A stretch of DNA of 64,000 nucleotides from Elmis aenea (lineage: Eukaryota > Arthropoda > Insecta > Coleoptera > Elmidae): assembly GCA_947652605.1 (NCBI GenBank), contig CANTFG010000117.1, positions 28,398 to 92,397 on the forward strand, given 5' to 3'. Position 1 is the stretch's first letter. Every line of letters begins with the position of its first letter. Shown piece after piece: positions 37,646 to 51,329 of this stretch. A program made the translations under genes and the position numbers. Under the pieces are notes generated by a model. That model saw only the letters and a list, made by a program, of their open reading frames with translations, was not told the DNA's origin and ran no database searches.

Positions 37646-39526
37646 GCACGGTATTTTTAGGAAATTATTAAAAATTAAAACCAGCTCATTGAAAGACATA
37701 TGCAAAACAATTGTATTCATGTAAAGAGGCGATGGATAAACTGTTCCTGTGATATACAAATCAATAATTAAAATTGTTTAGAAATAGTCGCTCAAGGAAC
37801 ATATGTATTAAATAAAGCACGGTATTTTTAGGAAATTATTAAAAATTAAAACCAGCTCATTGAAAGACATATGCAAAACAATTGTATTCATGTAAAGAGG
37901 CGATGGATAAACTGTTTCTGTGATATACAAATCAATAATTAAAATTGTTCAGAAATAGTCGCTCAAGGAACATATGTATTAACTAAAGCACGGTATTTTT
38001 AGGAAATTATTAAAAATTAAAACCAGCCCATTGAAAGACATATGCAAAACAATTGTATTCATGTAAAGAGGCGATGGATAAACTGTTCCTGTGATATACA
38101 AATCAATAATTAAAATTGTTTCGAAATAGTCGCTCAAGGAACATAAGTATTAACTAAAGCACGGTATTTTTAGGAAATTATTAAAAATTAAAACCAGCTC
38201 ATTGAAAGACATATGCAAAACAATTGTATTCATGTAAAGAGGCGATGGATAAACTGTTCCTGTGATATACAAATCAATAATTAAAATTGTTTTGAAATAG
38301 TCGCTCAAGGAACATATGTATTAACTAAAGCACGGTATTTTTAGGAAATCATTAAAAATTAAAACCAGCTCATTGAAAGACATATGCAAAACAATTGTAT
38401 TCATGTAAAGAGGCGATGGATAAACTGTTCCTGTGATATACAAATCAATAATTAAAGTTGTTCAGAAATAGTCGCTCAAGGAACATATGTATTAACTAAA
38501 GCACGGTATTTTTAGGAAATTATTAAAAATTAAAACCAGCTCATTGAAAGACATATGCAAAACAATTGTATTCATGTAAAGAGGCGATGGATAAACTGTT
38601 CCTGTGATATACAAATCAATAATTAAAATTGTTTCGAAATAGTCGCTCAAGGAACATATGTATTAACTAAAGCACGGTATTTTTAGGAAATTATTAAAAA
38701 TTAAAACCAGCTCATTGAAAGACATATGCAAAACAATTGTATTCATGTAAAGAGGCGATGGATAAACTGTTCCTGTGATATACAAATCAATAATTAAAAT
38801 TGTGTAGAAATAGTCGCTCAAGGAACATATGTATTAACTAAAGCAAGGTATTTTTAGGAAATTATTAAAAATTAAAACCAGCTCATTGAAAGACATATGC
38901 AAAACAATTGTATTCATGTAAAGAAGCGATGGATTAATTGTTCCTGTGATATACAAATTAATAATTAAAATTGTTTAGAAATAGTCGCTCAAGGAACATA
39001 TGTATTAACTAAAGAACGGTATTATTAGGAAATTATTAAAAATTAAAACCAGCTCATTGAAAGACATATGCAAAACAATTGTATTCATGTAAAGAGGCGA
39101 TGGATAAACTGTTCCTGTGATATACAAATCAATAATTAAAATTGTTTCGAAATAGTCGCTCAAGGAACATATGTATTAACTAAAGCACGGTATTTTTAGG
39201 AAATTATTAAAAATTAAAACCAGCTCATTGAAAGACATATGCAAAACAATTGTATTCATGTAAAGAGGCGATGGATAAACTGTTCCTGTGATATACAAAT
39301 CAATAATTAAAATTGTTTCGAAATAGTCGCTCAAGGAACATATGTATTAACTAAAGCACGGTATTTTTAGGAAATTATTAAAAATTAAAACCAGCTCATT
39401 GAAAGACATATGCAAAACAATTGTATTCATGTAAAGAGGCGATGGATAAACTGTTCCTGTGATATACAAATCAATAATTAAAATTGTTTAGAAATAGTCG
39501 CTCAAGGAACATATGTAGTAACTAAA
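37646..39526 (+). repeat. 11-monomer copy Y of the 18-monomer unit (1,881 bp)
   Basis: The copy is exactly 11 x 171 bp. It follows the X order from TTAAATAAAG through AAATCATT, then jumps to TTAAAGTTGTTCAG within the same monomer and continues to TGTAGTAACT (39514). Seven monomers present in X and Z are absent. The jump occurs inside monomer 38330-38500. Confidence 0.9.
38330..38500 (+). repeat. Hybrid monomer at the 7-monomer deletion junction in copy Y
   Basis: The 5' part has AAATCATT (as in 35252-35422 of copy X) and the 3' part has AAAGTTGTTCAG (as in 36449-36619 of copy X). The two parents lie 1197 bp apart, exactly 7 monomers. In X and Z these markers sit on separate monomers. The exchange point lies between monomer positions about 22 and 126. 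Confidence 0.85.
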
Positions 39527-42500
39527 GCACGGTATTTTTAGGAAATTATTAAAAATTAAAACCAGCTCATTGAAAGACATATGCAAAACAATTGTATTCA
39601 TGTAAAGAGGCGATGGATAAACTGTTCCTGTGATATACAAATCAATAATTAAAATTGTTTAGAAATAGTCGCTCAAGGAACATATGTATTAAATAAAGCA
39701 CGGTATTTTTAGGAAATTATTAAAAATTAAAACCAGCTCATTGAAAGACATATGCAAAACAATTGTATTCATGTAAAGAGGCGATGGATAAACTGTTTCT
39801 GTGATATACAAATCAATAATTAAAATTGTTCAGAAATAGTCGCTCAAGGAACATATGTATTAACTAAAGCACGGTATTTTTAGGAAATTATTAAAAATTA
39901 AAACCAGCCCATTGAAAGACATATGCAAAACAATTGTATTCATGTAAAGAGGCGATGGATAAACTGTTCCTGTGATATACAAATCAATAATTAAAATTGT
40001 TTCGAAATAGTCGCTCAAGGAACATAAGTATTAACTAAAGCACGGTATTTTTAGGAAATTATTAAAAATTAAAACCAGCTCATTGAAAGACATATGCAAA
40101 ACAATTGTATTCATGTAAAGAGGCGATGGATAAACTGTTCCTGTGATATACAAATCAATAATTAAAATTGTTTTGAAATAGTCGCTCAAGGAACATATGT
40201 ATTAACTAAAGCACGGTATTTTTAGGAAATCATTAAAAATTAAAACCAGCTCATTGAAAGACATATGCAAAACAATTGTATTCATGTAAAGAGGCGATGG
40301 ATAAACTGTTCCTGTGATATACAAATCAATAATTAAAATTGTTTCGAAATAGTCGCTCAAGGAACATATGTATTAACTAAAGCACGGTATTTTTAGGAAA
40401 TTATTAAAAATTAAAACCAGCTCATTGAAAGACATATGCAAAACAATTGTATTCATGTAAAGAAGCGATGGATAAATTGTTCCTGTGATATACAAATCAA
40501 TAATTAAAATTGTTTAGAAATAGTCGCTCAAGGAACATATGTATTAACTAAAGCACGGTATTTTTAGGAAATTATTAAAAATTAAAACCAGCTCATTGAA
40601 AGACATATGCAAAACAATTGTATTCATGTAAAGAGGCGATGGATAAACTGTTTCTGTAATATACAAATCAATAATTAAAATTGTTTCGAAATAGTCGCTC
40701 AAGGAACATATGTATTAACTAAAGCACGGTATTTTTAGGAAATTATTAAAAATTTAAACCAGCTCATTAAAAGACATATGCAAAACAATTGTATTCATGT
40801 AAAGTGGCGATGGATAAACTGTTTCTGTGATATACAAATCAATAATTAAAATTGTTTCGAAATAGTCGCTCAAGGAACATATGTATTAACTAAAGCACGG
40901 TATTTTTAGGAAATTATTAAAAATTAAAACCAGCTCATTGAAAGACATATGCAAAACAATTGTATTCATGTAAAGAGGCGATGGATAAACTGTTCCTGTG
41001 ATATACAAATCAATAATTAAAATTGTTTCGAAATAGTCGCTCAAGGAACACATGTATTAACTAAAGCACGGCATTTTTAGGAAATTATTAAAAATTAAAA
41101 CCAGCTCATTAAAAGACATATGCAAAACAATTGTATTCATGTAAAGAGGCGATGGATAAACTGTTCCTGTGATATACAAATCAATAATTAAAATTGTTTC
41201 GAAATAGTCGCTCAAGAAACATATGTATTAACTAAAGCACGGTATTTTTAGGAAATTATTAAAAATTAAAACCAGCTCATTGAAAGACATATGGAAAAAA
41301 ATTGTATTCATGTAAAGAAGCGATGGATAAATTGTTCCTGTGATATACAAATTAATAATTAAAATTGTTTAGAAATAGTCGCTCAAGGAACATGTGTATT
41401 AACTAAAGCACGGTATTTTTAGGAAATTATTAAAAATTAAAACCAGCTCATTGAAAGACATATGCAAAACAATTGTATTCATGTAAAGAGGCGATGGATA
41501 AACTGTTCCTGTGATATACAAATCAATAATTAAAGTTGTTCAGAAATAGTCGCTCAAGGAACATATGTATTAACTAAAGCACGGTATTTTTAGGAAATTA
41601 TTAAAAATTAAAACCAGCTCATTGAAAGACATATGCAAAACAATTGTATTCATGTAAAGAGGCGATGGATAAACTGTTCCTGTGATATACAAATCAATAA
41701 TTAAAATTGTTTCGAAATAGTCGCTCAAGGAACATATGTATTAACTAAAGCACGGTATTTTTAGGAAATTATTAAAAATTAAAACCAGCTCATTGAAAGA
41801 CATATGCAAAACAATTGTATTCATGTAAAGAGGCGATGGATAAACTGTTCCTGTGATATACAAATCAATAATTAAAATTGTGTAGAAATAGTCGCTCAAG
41901 GAACATATGTATTAACTAAAGCAAGGTATTTTTAGGAAATTATTAAAAATTAAAACCAGCTCATTGAAAGACATATGCAAAACAATTGTATTCATGTAAA
42001 GAAGCGATGGATTAATTGTTCCTGTGATATACAAATTAATAATTAAAATTGTTTAGAAATAGTCGCTCAAGGAACATATGTATTAACTAAAGAACGGTAT
42101 TATTAGGAAATTATTAAAAATTAAAACCAGCTCATTGAAAGACATATGCAAAACAATTGTATTCATGTAAAGAGGCGATGGATAAACTGTTCCTGTGATA
42201 TACAAATCAATAATTAAAATTGTTTCGAAATAGTCGCTCAAGGAACATATGTATTAACTAAAGCACGGTATTTTTAGGAAATTATTAAAAATTTAAACCA
42301 GCTCATTGAAAGACATATGCAAAACAATTGTATTCATGTAAAGAGGCGATGGATAAACTGTTCCTGTGATATACAAATCAATAATTAAAATTGTTTCGAA
42401 ATAGTCGCTCAAGGAACATATGTATTAACTAAAGCACGGTATTTTTAGGAAATTATTAAAAATTAAAACCAGCTCATTGAAAGACATATGCAAAACAATT

Positions 42501-42604
42501 GTATTCATGTAAAGAGGCGATGGATAAACTGTTCCTGTGATATACAAATCAATAATTAAAATTGTTTCGAAATAGTCGCTCAAGGAACACATGTATTAAC
42601 TAAA
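39527..42604 (+). repeat. 18-monomer higher-order unit, copy Z (3,078 bp)
   Basis: The unit is exactly 18 x 171 bp and lies 4959 bp (29 monomers) after copy X, with the same marker order, including CATATGGAAAAAAATTG near 41290, ACATGTGTATT, TTAAAGTTGTTCAG, and AAGAACGG with ATTATTAGG (42090). Its last monomer ends with GTTTCG and C157 instead of A135 and TGTAGT, so the series breaks there and the array enters the mixed region. Confidence 0.9.
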
Positions 42605-45600
42605 GCACGGCATTTTTAGGAAATTATTAAAAATTAAAACCAGCTCATTGAAAGACATATGCAAAACAATTGTATTCATGTAAAGAGGCGATGGATAAAC
42701 TGTTCCTGTGATATACAAATCAATAATTAAAATTGTTTAGAAATAGTCGCTCAAGGAACATATGTATTAACTAAAGCACGGTATTTTTAGGAAATTATTA
42801 AAAATTAAAACCAGCTCATTGAAAGACATATGCAAAACAATTGTATTCATGTAAAGAGGCGATAGATAAACTGTTTCTGTGATATACAAATCAATAATTG
42901 AAATTGTTTCGAAATAGTCGCTCAAGGAACATATGTATTAACTAAAGCACGGTATTTTTAGGAAATTATTAAAAATTAAAACCAGCTCATTGAAAGACAT
43001 ATGCAAAACAATTGTATTCATGTAAAGAGGCGATGGATAAACTGTTTCTGTGATATACAAATCAATAATTAAAATTGTTTCGAAATAGTCGCTCAAGGAA
43101 CATATGTATTAACTAAAGCACGGTATTTTTAGGAAATTATTAAAAATTAAAACCAGCTCTTTGAAAGACATATGCAAAACAATTGTAGTAATGTAAAGAG
43201 GCGATGGATAAACTGTTCCTGTGATATACAAATCAATAATTGAAATTGTTTCGAAATATTCGCTCAAGGAACATATGTATTAACTAAAGCACGGTATTTT
43301 TAGGAAATTATTAAAAATTAAAACCAGCTCATTGAAAGACATATGCAAAACAATTGTATTCATGTAAAGAGGCGATGGATAAACTGTTCCTGTGATATAC
43401 AAATCAATAATTAAAATTGTTTAGAAATAGTCGCTCAAGGAACATATGTATTAACTAAAGCACGGTATTTTTAGGAAATTATTAAAAATTAAAACCAGCT
43501 CATTGAAAGACATATGCAAAACAATTGTATTCATGTAAAGAAGCGATGGATAAATTGTTCCTGTGATATACAAATTAATAATTAAAATTGTTTAGAAATA
43601 GTCGCTCAAGGAACATATGTATTAACTAAAGCACGGTATTTTTAGGAAATTATTAAAAATTAAAACCAGCTCATTGAAAGACATGTGCAAAACAATTGTA
43701 TTCATGTAAAAAGGCGATGGATAAACTGTTCCTGTGATATACAAATCAATAATTAAAGTTGTTCAGAAATAGTCACTCAAGGAACATACATATGTATTAA
43801 CTAAAGCACGGTATTTTTAGGAAATTATTAAAAATTAAAACCAGCTCATTGAAAGACATATGCAAAACAATTGTATTCATGTAAAGAGGCGATGGATAAA
43901 CTGTTCCTGTGATATACAAATCAATAATTAAAATTGTTTCGAAATAGTCGCTCAAGGAACATATGTATTAACTAAAGCACGGTATTTTTAGGAAATTATT
44001 AAAAATTAAAACCAGCTCATTGAAAGACATATGCAAAACAATTGTATTCATGTAAAGAGGCGATGGATAAACTGTTCCTGTGATATACAAATCAATAATT
44101 AAAATTGTTTCGAAATAGTCGCTCAAGGAACATATGTATTAACTAAAGCACGGTATTTTTAGGAAATTATTAAAAATTAAAACCAGCTCATTGAAAGACA
44201 TATGCAAAACAATTGTATTCATGTAAAGAGGCGATGGATAAACTGTTCCTGTGATATACAAATCAATAATTAAAATTGTGTAGAAATAGTCGCTCAAGGA
44301 ACATATGTATTAACTAAAGCAAGGTATTTTTAGGAAATTATTAAAAATTAAAACCAGCTCATTGAAAGACATATGCAAAACAATTGTATTCATGTAAAGA
44401 GGCGATGGATAAACTGTTCCTGTGATATACAAATCAATAATTAAAATTGTTTAGAAATAGTCGCTCAAGGAACATATGTATTAACTAAAGCACGGTATTT
44501 TTAGGAAATTATTAAAAATTAAAACCAGCTCATTGAAAGACATATGCAAAACAATTGTATTCATGTAAAGAAGCGATGGATAAATTGTTCCTGTGATATA
44601 CAAATTAATAATTAAAATTGTTTAGAAATAGTCGCTCAAGGAACATACGTATTAACTAAAGCACGGTATTATTAGGAAATTATTAAAAATTAAAACCAGC
44701 TCATTGAAAGACATATGCAAAACAATTGTATTCATGTAAAGAGGCGATGGATAAACTGTTCCTGTGATATACAAATCAATAATTAAAATTGTTTCGAAAT
44801 AGTCGCTCAAGGAACATATGTATTAACTAAAGCACGGTATTTTTAGGAAATTATTAAAAATTTAAACCAGCTCATTGAAAGACAAATGCAAAACAATTGT
44901 ATTCATGTAAAGTGGCGATGGATAAACTGTTCCTGTGATATACAAATCAATAATTAAAATTGTTTCGAAAGAGTCGCTCAAGGAACATATGTATTAACTA
45001 AAGCACGGTATTTTTAGGAAATTATTAAAAATTAAAACCAGCTCATTGAAAGACATATGCAAAACAATTGTATTCATGTAAAGAGGCGATGGATAAACTG
45101 TTCCTGTGATATACAAATCAATAATTAAAATTGTTTCGAAATAGTCGCTCAAGGAACACATGTATTAACTAAAGCACGGCATTTTTAGGAAATTATTAAA
45201 AATTAAAACCAGCTCATTGAAAGACATATGCAAAACAATTGTATTCATGTAAAGAGGCGATGGATAAACTGTTCCTGTGATATACAAATCAATAATTAAA
45301 ATTGTTTAGAAATAGTCGCTCAAGGAACATATGTATTAACTAAAGCACGGTATTTTTAGGAAATTATTAAAAATTAAAACCAGCTCATTGAAAGACATAT
45401 GCAAAACAATTGTATTCATGTAAAGAGGCGATGGATAAACTGTTTCTGTGATATACAAATCAATAATTGAAATTGTTTCGAAATAGTCGCTCAAGGAACA
45501 TATGTATTAACTAAAGCACGGTATTTTTAGGAAATTATTAAAAATTAAAACCAGCTCATTAAAAGACATATGCAAAACAATTGTATTTATGTAAAGAGGC

Positions 45601-48253
45601 GATGGATAAACTGTTTCTGTGATATACAAATCAATAATTAAAATTGTTTCGAAATAGTCGCTCAAGGAACATATGTATTAACTAAAGCACGGTATTTTTA
45701 GGAAATTATTAAAAATTAAAACCAGCTCATTGAAAGACATATGCAAAACAATTGTATTCATGTAAAGAGGCGATGGATAAACTGTTCCTGTGATATACAA
45801 ATCAATAAATGAAATTGTTTCAAAATATTCGCTCAAGGAACATATGTATTAACTAAAGCACGGTATTTTTAGGAAATTATTAAAAATTAAAACCAGCTCA
45901 TTGAAAGACATATGCAAAACAATTGTATTCATGTAAAGAGGCGATGGATAAACTGTTTCTGTGATATACAAATCAATAATTAAAATTGTTTCGAAATATT
46001 CGCTCAAGGAACATATGTATTAACTAAAGCACGGTATTTTTAGGAAATTATTAAAAATTAAAACCAGCTCATTGAAAGACATATGCAAAACAATTGTATT
46101 CATGTAAAGAGGCGATGGATAAACTGTTCCTGTGATATACAAATCAATAATTAAAATTGTTTAGAAATAGTCGCTCAAGGAACATATGTATTAACTAAAG
46201 CACGGTATTTTTAGGAAATTATTAAAAATTAAAACCAGCTCATTGAAAGACATATGCAAAACAATTGTATTCATGTAAAGAAGCGATGGATAAATTGTTC
46301 CTGTGATATACAAATCAATAATTAAAATTGTTTAGAAATAGTCGCTCAAGGAACATATGTATTAACTAAAGCACGGTATTTTTAGGAAATTATTAAAAAT
46401 TAAAACCCGCTCATTGAAAGACATATGCAAAACAATTGTATTCATGTAAAGAGGCGATGGATAAACTGTTCCTGTGATAAACAAATCAATAATTAAAATT
46501 GTTTCGAAATAGTCGCTCAAGGAACATATGTATGTATTAACTAAAGAACGGTATTTTTAGGAAATTATTAAAAATTAAAACCAGCTCATTGAAAGACATA
46601 TGCAAAACAATTGTATTCATGTAAAGAGGCGATGGATAAACTGTTTCTGTGATATACAAATCAATAATTAAAATTGTTTCGAAATAGTCGCTCAAGGAAC
46701 ATATGTATTAACTAAAGCACGGTATTTTTAGGAAATTATTAAAAATTAAAACCAGCTCATTGAAAGACATATGCAAAACAATTGTATTCATGTAAAGAGG
46801 CGATGGATAAACTGTTCCTGTGATATACAAATCAATAATTAAAATTGTTTCGAAATAGTCGCTCAAGGAACACATGTATTAACTAAAGCACGGCATTTTT
46901 AGGAAATTATTAAAAATTAAAACCAGCTCATTGAAAGACATATGCAAAACAATTGTATTCATGTAAAGAGGCGATGGATAAACTGTTCCTGTGATATACA
47001 AATCAATAATTAAAATTGTTTCGAAATAGTCGCTCAAGAAACATAATGTATTAACTAAAGCACGGTATTTTTAGGAAATTATTAAAAATTAAAACCAGCT
47101 CATTGAAAGACATATGCAAAACAATTGTATTCATGTAAAGAGGCGATGGATAAACTGTTCCTGTGATATACAAATCAATAATTAAAATTGTTTCGAAATA
47201 GTCGCTCAAGGAACATATGTATTAACTAAAGCACGGTATTTTTAGGAAATTATTAATAATTAAAACCAGCTCATTGAAAGACATATGCAAAACAATTGTA
47301 TTCATGTAAAGAGGCGATGGATAAACTGTTTCTGTGATATACAAATCAATAATTAAAATTGTTTCGAAATAGTCGCTCAAGGAACATATGTATTAACTAA
47401 AGCACGGTATTTTTAGAAAATTATTAAAAATTAAAACCAGCTCATTGAAAGACATATGCAAAATTGTATTCATGTAAAGAGGCGATGGATAAACTGTTCC
47501 TGTGATATATAAATCAATAATTAAAATTGTTTCGAAATAGTCGCTCAAGGAACACATGTATTAACTAAAGCACGGCATTTTTAGGAAATTATTAAAAATT
47601 AAAACCAGCTCATTGAAAGACATATGCAAAACAATTGTATTCATGTAAAGAGGCGATGGATAAACTGTTTCTGTGATATACAAATCAATAATTAAAATTG
47701 TTTCGAAATAGTTGCTCAAGGAACATATGTATTAACTAAAGCACGGTATTTTTAGAAAATTATTAAAAATAAAAACCAGCTCATTGAAAGACATATGCAA
47801 AACAATTGTATTCATGTAAAGAGGCGATGGATAAACTGTTTCTGTGATATACAAATCAATAATTAAAATTGTTTCGAAATAGTCGCTCAAGGAACATATG
47901 TATTAACTAAAGCACGGTATTTTTAGGAAATTATTAAAAATTAAAACCAGCTCATTGAAAGACATATGCAAAATAATTGTATTCATGTAAAGAGGCGATG
48001 GATAAACTGTTCCTGTGATATACAAATCAATAATTAAAATTGTTCAGAAATAGTCGCTCAAGGAACATATGTATTAACTAAAGCACGGTATTTTTAGAAA
48101 ATTATTAAAAATTAAAACCAGCTCATTGAAAGACATATGCAAAACAATTGTATTCATGTAAAGAGGCGATGGATAAACTGTTCCTGTGATATACAAATCA
48201 ATAATTAAAATTGTTTATAAATAGTCGCTCAAGGAACATATGTAGTAACTAAA
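42605..48253 (+). repeat. Array region IV: 33 monomers, mixed types
   Basis: The stretch is 33 x 171 bp + 6 bp. About 43650-45000 follows part of the X/Z order (AAAGTTGTTCAG at 43755, GTGTAG near 44278, AAGCAAGG near 44317, ATTATTAGG near 44668, T32 near 44870), with substitutions and an extra monomer. It therefore looks like an older relative. Elsewhere it resembles Region I (C38 plus TATG gain near 46527, C7 and T82 types). AATATTCGCTC occurs near 43256, 45828 and 45997. Indels are an ACAT gain near 43788, a TATG gain near 46527, a 1-bp gain near 47044 and a 3-bp loss near 47464. Confidence 0.8.
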
Positions 48254-50816
48254 GCACGGTATTTTTAGGAAATTATTAAAAATTAAAACCAGCTCATTGA
48301 AAGACATATGCAAAACAATTGTATTCATGTAAAGAGGCGATGGATAAACTGTTCCTGTGATATACAAATCAATAATTAAAATTGTTCAGAAATAGTCGCT
48401 CAAGGAACATATGTATTAACTAAAGCACGGTATTTTTAGGAAATTATTAAAAATTAAAACCAGCTCATTGAAAGACATGCAAAACAATTGTATTCATGTA
48501 AAGAGGCGATGGATAAACTGTTCCTGTGATATACAAATCAATAATTAAAATTGTTTCGAAATAGTCGCTCAAGGAACATATGTATTAACTAAAGCACGGT
48601 ATTTTTAGGAAATTATTAAAAATTAAAACCAGCTCATTGAAAGACATATGCAAAACAATTGTATTCATGTAAAGAGGCGATGGATAAACTGTTTCTGTGA
48701 TATACAAATCAATAATTAAAATTGTTTCGAAATAGTCGCTCAAGGAACATATGTATTAACTAAAGCACGGTATTTTTAGGAAATTATTAAAAGTTAAAAC
48801 CAGCTCATTGAAAGACATATGCAAAACAATTGTATTCATGTAAAGAGGCGATGGATAAACTGTTGCTGTGATATACAAATCAATAATTGAAATTGTTTAG
48901 AAATAGTCGCTCAAGGAACATATGTATTAACTAAAGCACGGTATTTTTAGGAAATTATTAAAAATTAAAACCATCTCTTTGAAAGACATATGCAAAACAA
49001 TTGTATTCATGTAAAGAGGTGATGGATAAACTGTTCCTGTGATATACAAATCAATAATTAAAATTGTTCAGAAATAGTCGCTCAAGGAACATATGTATTA
49101 ACTAAAGCACGGTATTTTTAGGAAATTATTAAAAATTAAAACCAGCTCATTGAAAGACATATGCAAAACAATTGTATTCATGTAAAGAGGCGATGGATAA
49201 ACTGTTCCTGTGATATACAAATCAATAATTAAAATTGTTTAGAAATAGTCGCTCAAGGAACATATGTAGTAACTAAAGCACGGTATTTTTAGGAAATTAT
49301 TAAAAATTAAAACCAGCTCATTGAAAGACATATGCAAAACAATTGTATTCATGTAAAGAGGCGATGGACAAACTGTTCCTGTGATATACAAATCAATAAT
49401 TAAAATTGTTCAGAAATAGTCGCTCAAGGAACATATGTATTAACTAAAGCACGGTATTTTTAGGAAATTATTAAAAATTAAAACCAGCTCATTGAAAGAC
49501 ATATGCAAAACAATTGTATTCATGTAAAGAGGCGATAAATAAACTGTTCCTGTGATATACAAATCAATAATTAAAATTGTTTAGAAATAGTCGCTCAAGG
49601 AACATATGTATTAACTAAAGCACGGTATTTTTAGGAAATTATTAAAAATTAAAACCAGCTCATTGAAAGACATATGCAAAACAATTGTATTCATGTAAAG
49701 AGGCGATGGATAAACTGTTCCTGTGATATACAAATCAATAATTAAATTTTTTTCGAAATAGTCGCTCAAGGAACATATGTATTAACTAAAGCACGGTATT
49801 TTTAGGAAATTATTAAAAATTAAAACCAGCTCATTGAAAAACATATGCAAAACAATTGTATTCATGTAAAGAGGCGATGGATAAACTGTTCCTGTGATAT
49901 ACAAATCAATAATTAAAATTGTTTAGAAATAGTCGCTCAAGGAACATATGTATTAACTAAAGCACGGTATTTTTAGGAAATTATTAAAAATTAAAACCAG
50001 CTCATTGAAAGACATATGCAAAACAATTGTATTCATGTAAAGAGGCGATGGATAAACTGTTCCTGTGATATACAAATCAATAATTAAAATTGTTTCGAAA
50101 TAGTCGCTCAAGGAACATATGTATTAACTAAAGCACGGTATTTTTAGGAAATTATTAAAAATTAAAACCAGCTCATTAAAAGGCATATGCAAAACAATTG
50201 TATTCATGTAAAGAGGCGATGGATAAACTGTTCCTGTGATATACAAATCAATAATTAAAATTGTTTCGAAATAGTCGCTCAAGGAACATATGTATTAACT
50301 AAAGCACGGTATTTTTAGGAAATTATTAAAAGTTAAAACCAGCTCATTGAAAGACATATGCAAAACAATTGTATTCATGTAAAGAGGCGATGGATAAACT
50401 GTTCCTGTGATATACAAATCAATAATTGAAATTGTTTAGAAATAGTCGCTCAAGGAACATATGTATTAACTAAAGCACGGTATTTTTAGGAAATTATTAA
50501 AAATTAAAACCATCTCTTTGAAAGACATATGCAAAACAATTGTATTCATGTAAAGAGGTGATGGATAAACTGTTCCTGTGATATACAAATCAATAATTAA
50601 AATTGTTCAGAAATAGTCGCTCAAGGAACATATGTATTAACTAAAGCACGGTATTTTTAGGAAATTATTAAAAATTAAAACCAGCTCATTGAAAGACATA
50701 TGCAAAACAATTGTATTCATGTAAAGAGGCGATGGATAAACTGTTCCTGTGATATACAAATCAATAATTAAAATTGTTTAAAAATAGTCGCTCAAGGAAC
50801 ATATGTAGTAACTAAA
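48254..50816 (+). repeat. Array region V: 9-monomer higher-order repeat, left block
   Basis: The block is 15 x 171 bp - 2 bp (loss of AT near 48477). CCATCTCTTTG recurs at 48970 and 50509, exactly 1539 bp (9 monomers) apart. Other markers are AAAAGTTAAAACC, GTTGCTGTG (48863), GAGGTGATGG, TGTAGTAACT, GATGGACAAAC (49364), CGATAAATAAAC, TTAAATTTTTTT (49742), GAAAAACATATG (49836) and TAAAAGGCATATG (50176). The same order, including the AT loss, appears 9916 bp later (58 monomers - 2 bp). Confidence 0.88.
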
Positions 50817-51329
50817 GCACGGTATTTTTAGGAAATTATTAAAAATTAAAACCAGCTCATTGAAAGACATATGCAAAACAATTGTATTCATGTAAAGTGG
50901 CGATGGATAAACTGTTTCTGTGATATACAAATCAATAATTAAAATTGTTTCGAAATAGTCGCTCAAGGAACATATGTATTAACTAAAGCACGGTATTTTT
51001 AGGAAATTATTAAAAATTTAAACCAGCTCATTAAAAGACATATGCAAAACAATTGTATTCATGTAAAGTGGCGATGGATAAACTGTTTCTGTGATATACA
51101 AATCAATAATTAAAATTGTTTCGAAATAGTCGCTCAAGGAACATATGTATTAACTAAAGCACGGTATTTTTAGGAAAGTATTAAAAATTTAAACCAGCTC
51201 ATTAAAAGACATATGCAAAACAATTGTATTCATGTAAAGAGGCGATGGATAAACTGTTTCTGTGATATACAAATCAATAATTAAAATTGTTTCGAAATAG
51301 TCGCTCAAGGAACATATGTATTAACTAAA

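Noticed and set aside
50778..50966. A 62-codon open frame on the minus strand
   Set aside because: It is satellite sequence read with a TTG start. Because 171 is 57 x 3, frames stay in register from monomer to monomer and stops normally recur. Here the rare TGTAGTAACT variant turns the usual TAA into TAC, and C135 removes another stop, so the frame runs just over one monomer. The stop that ends it comes from GTTTAA. No start context, codon bias or homology supports a gene.
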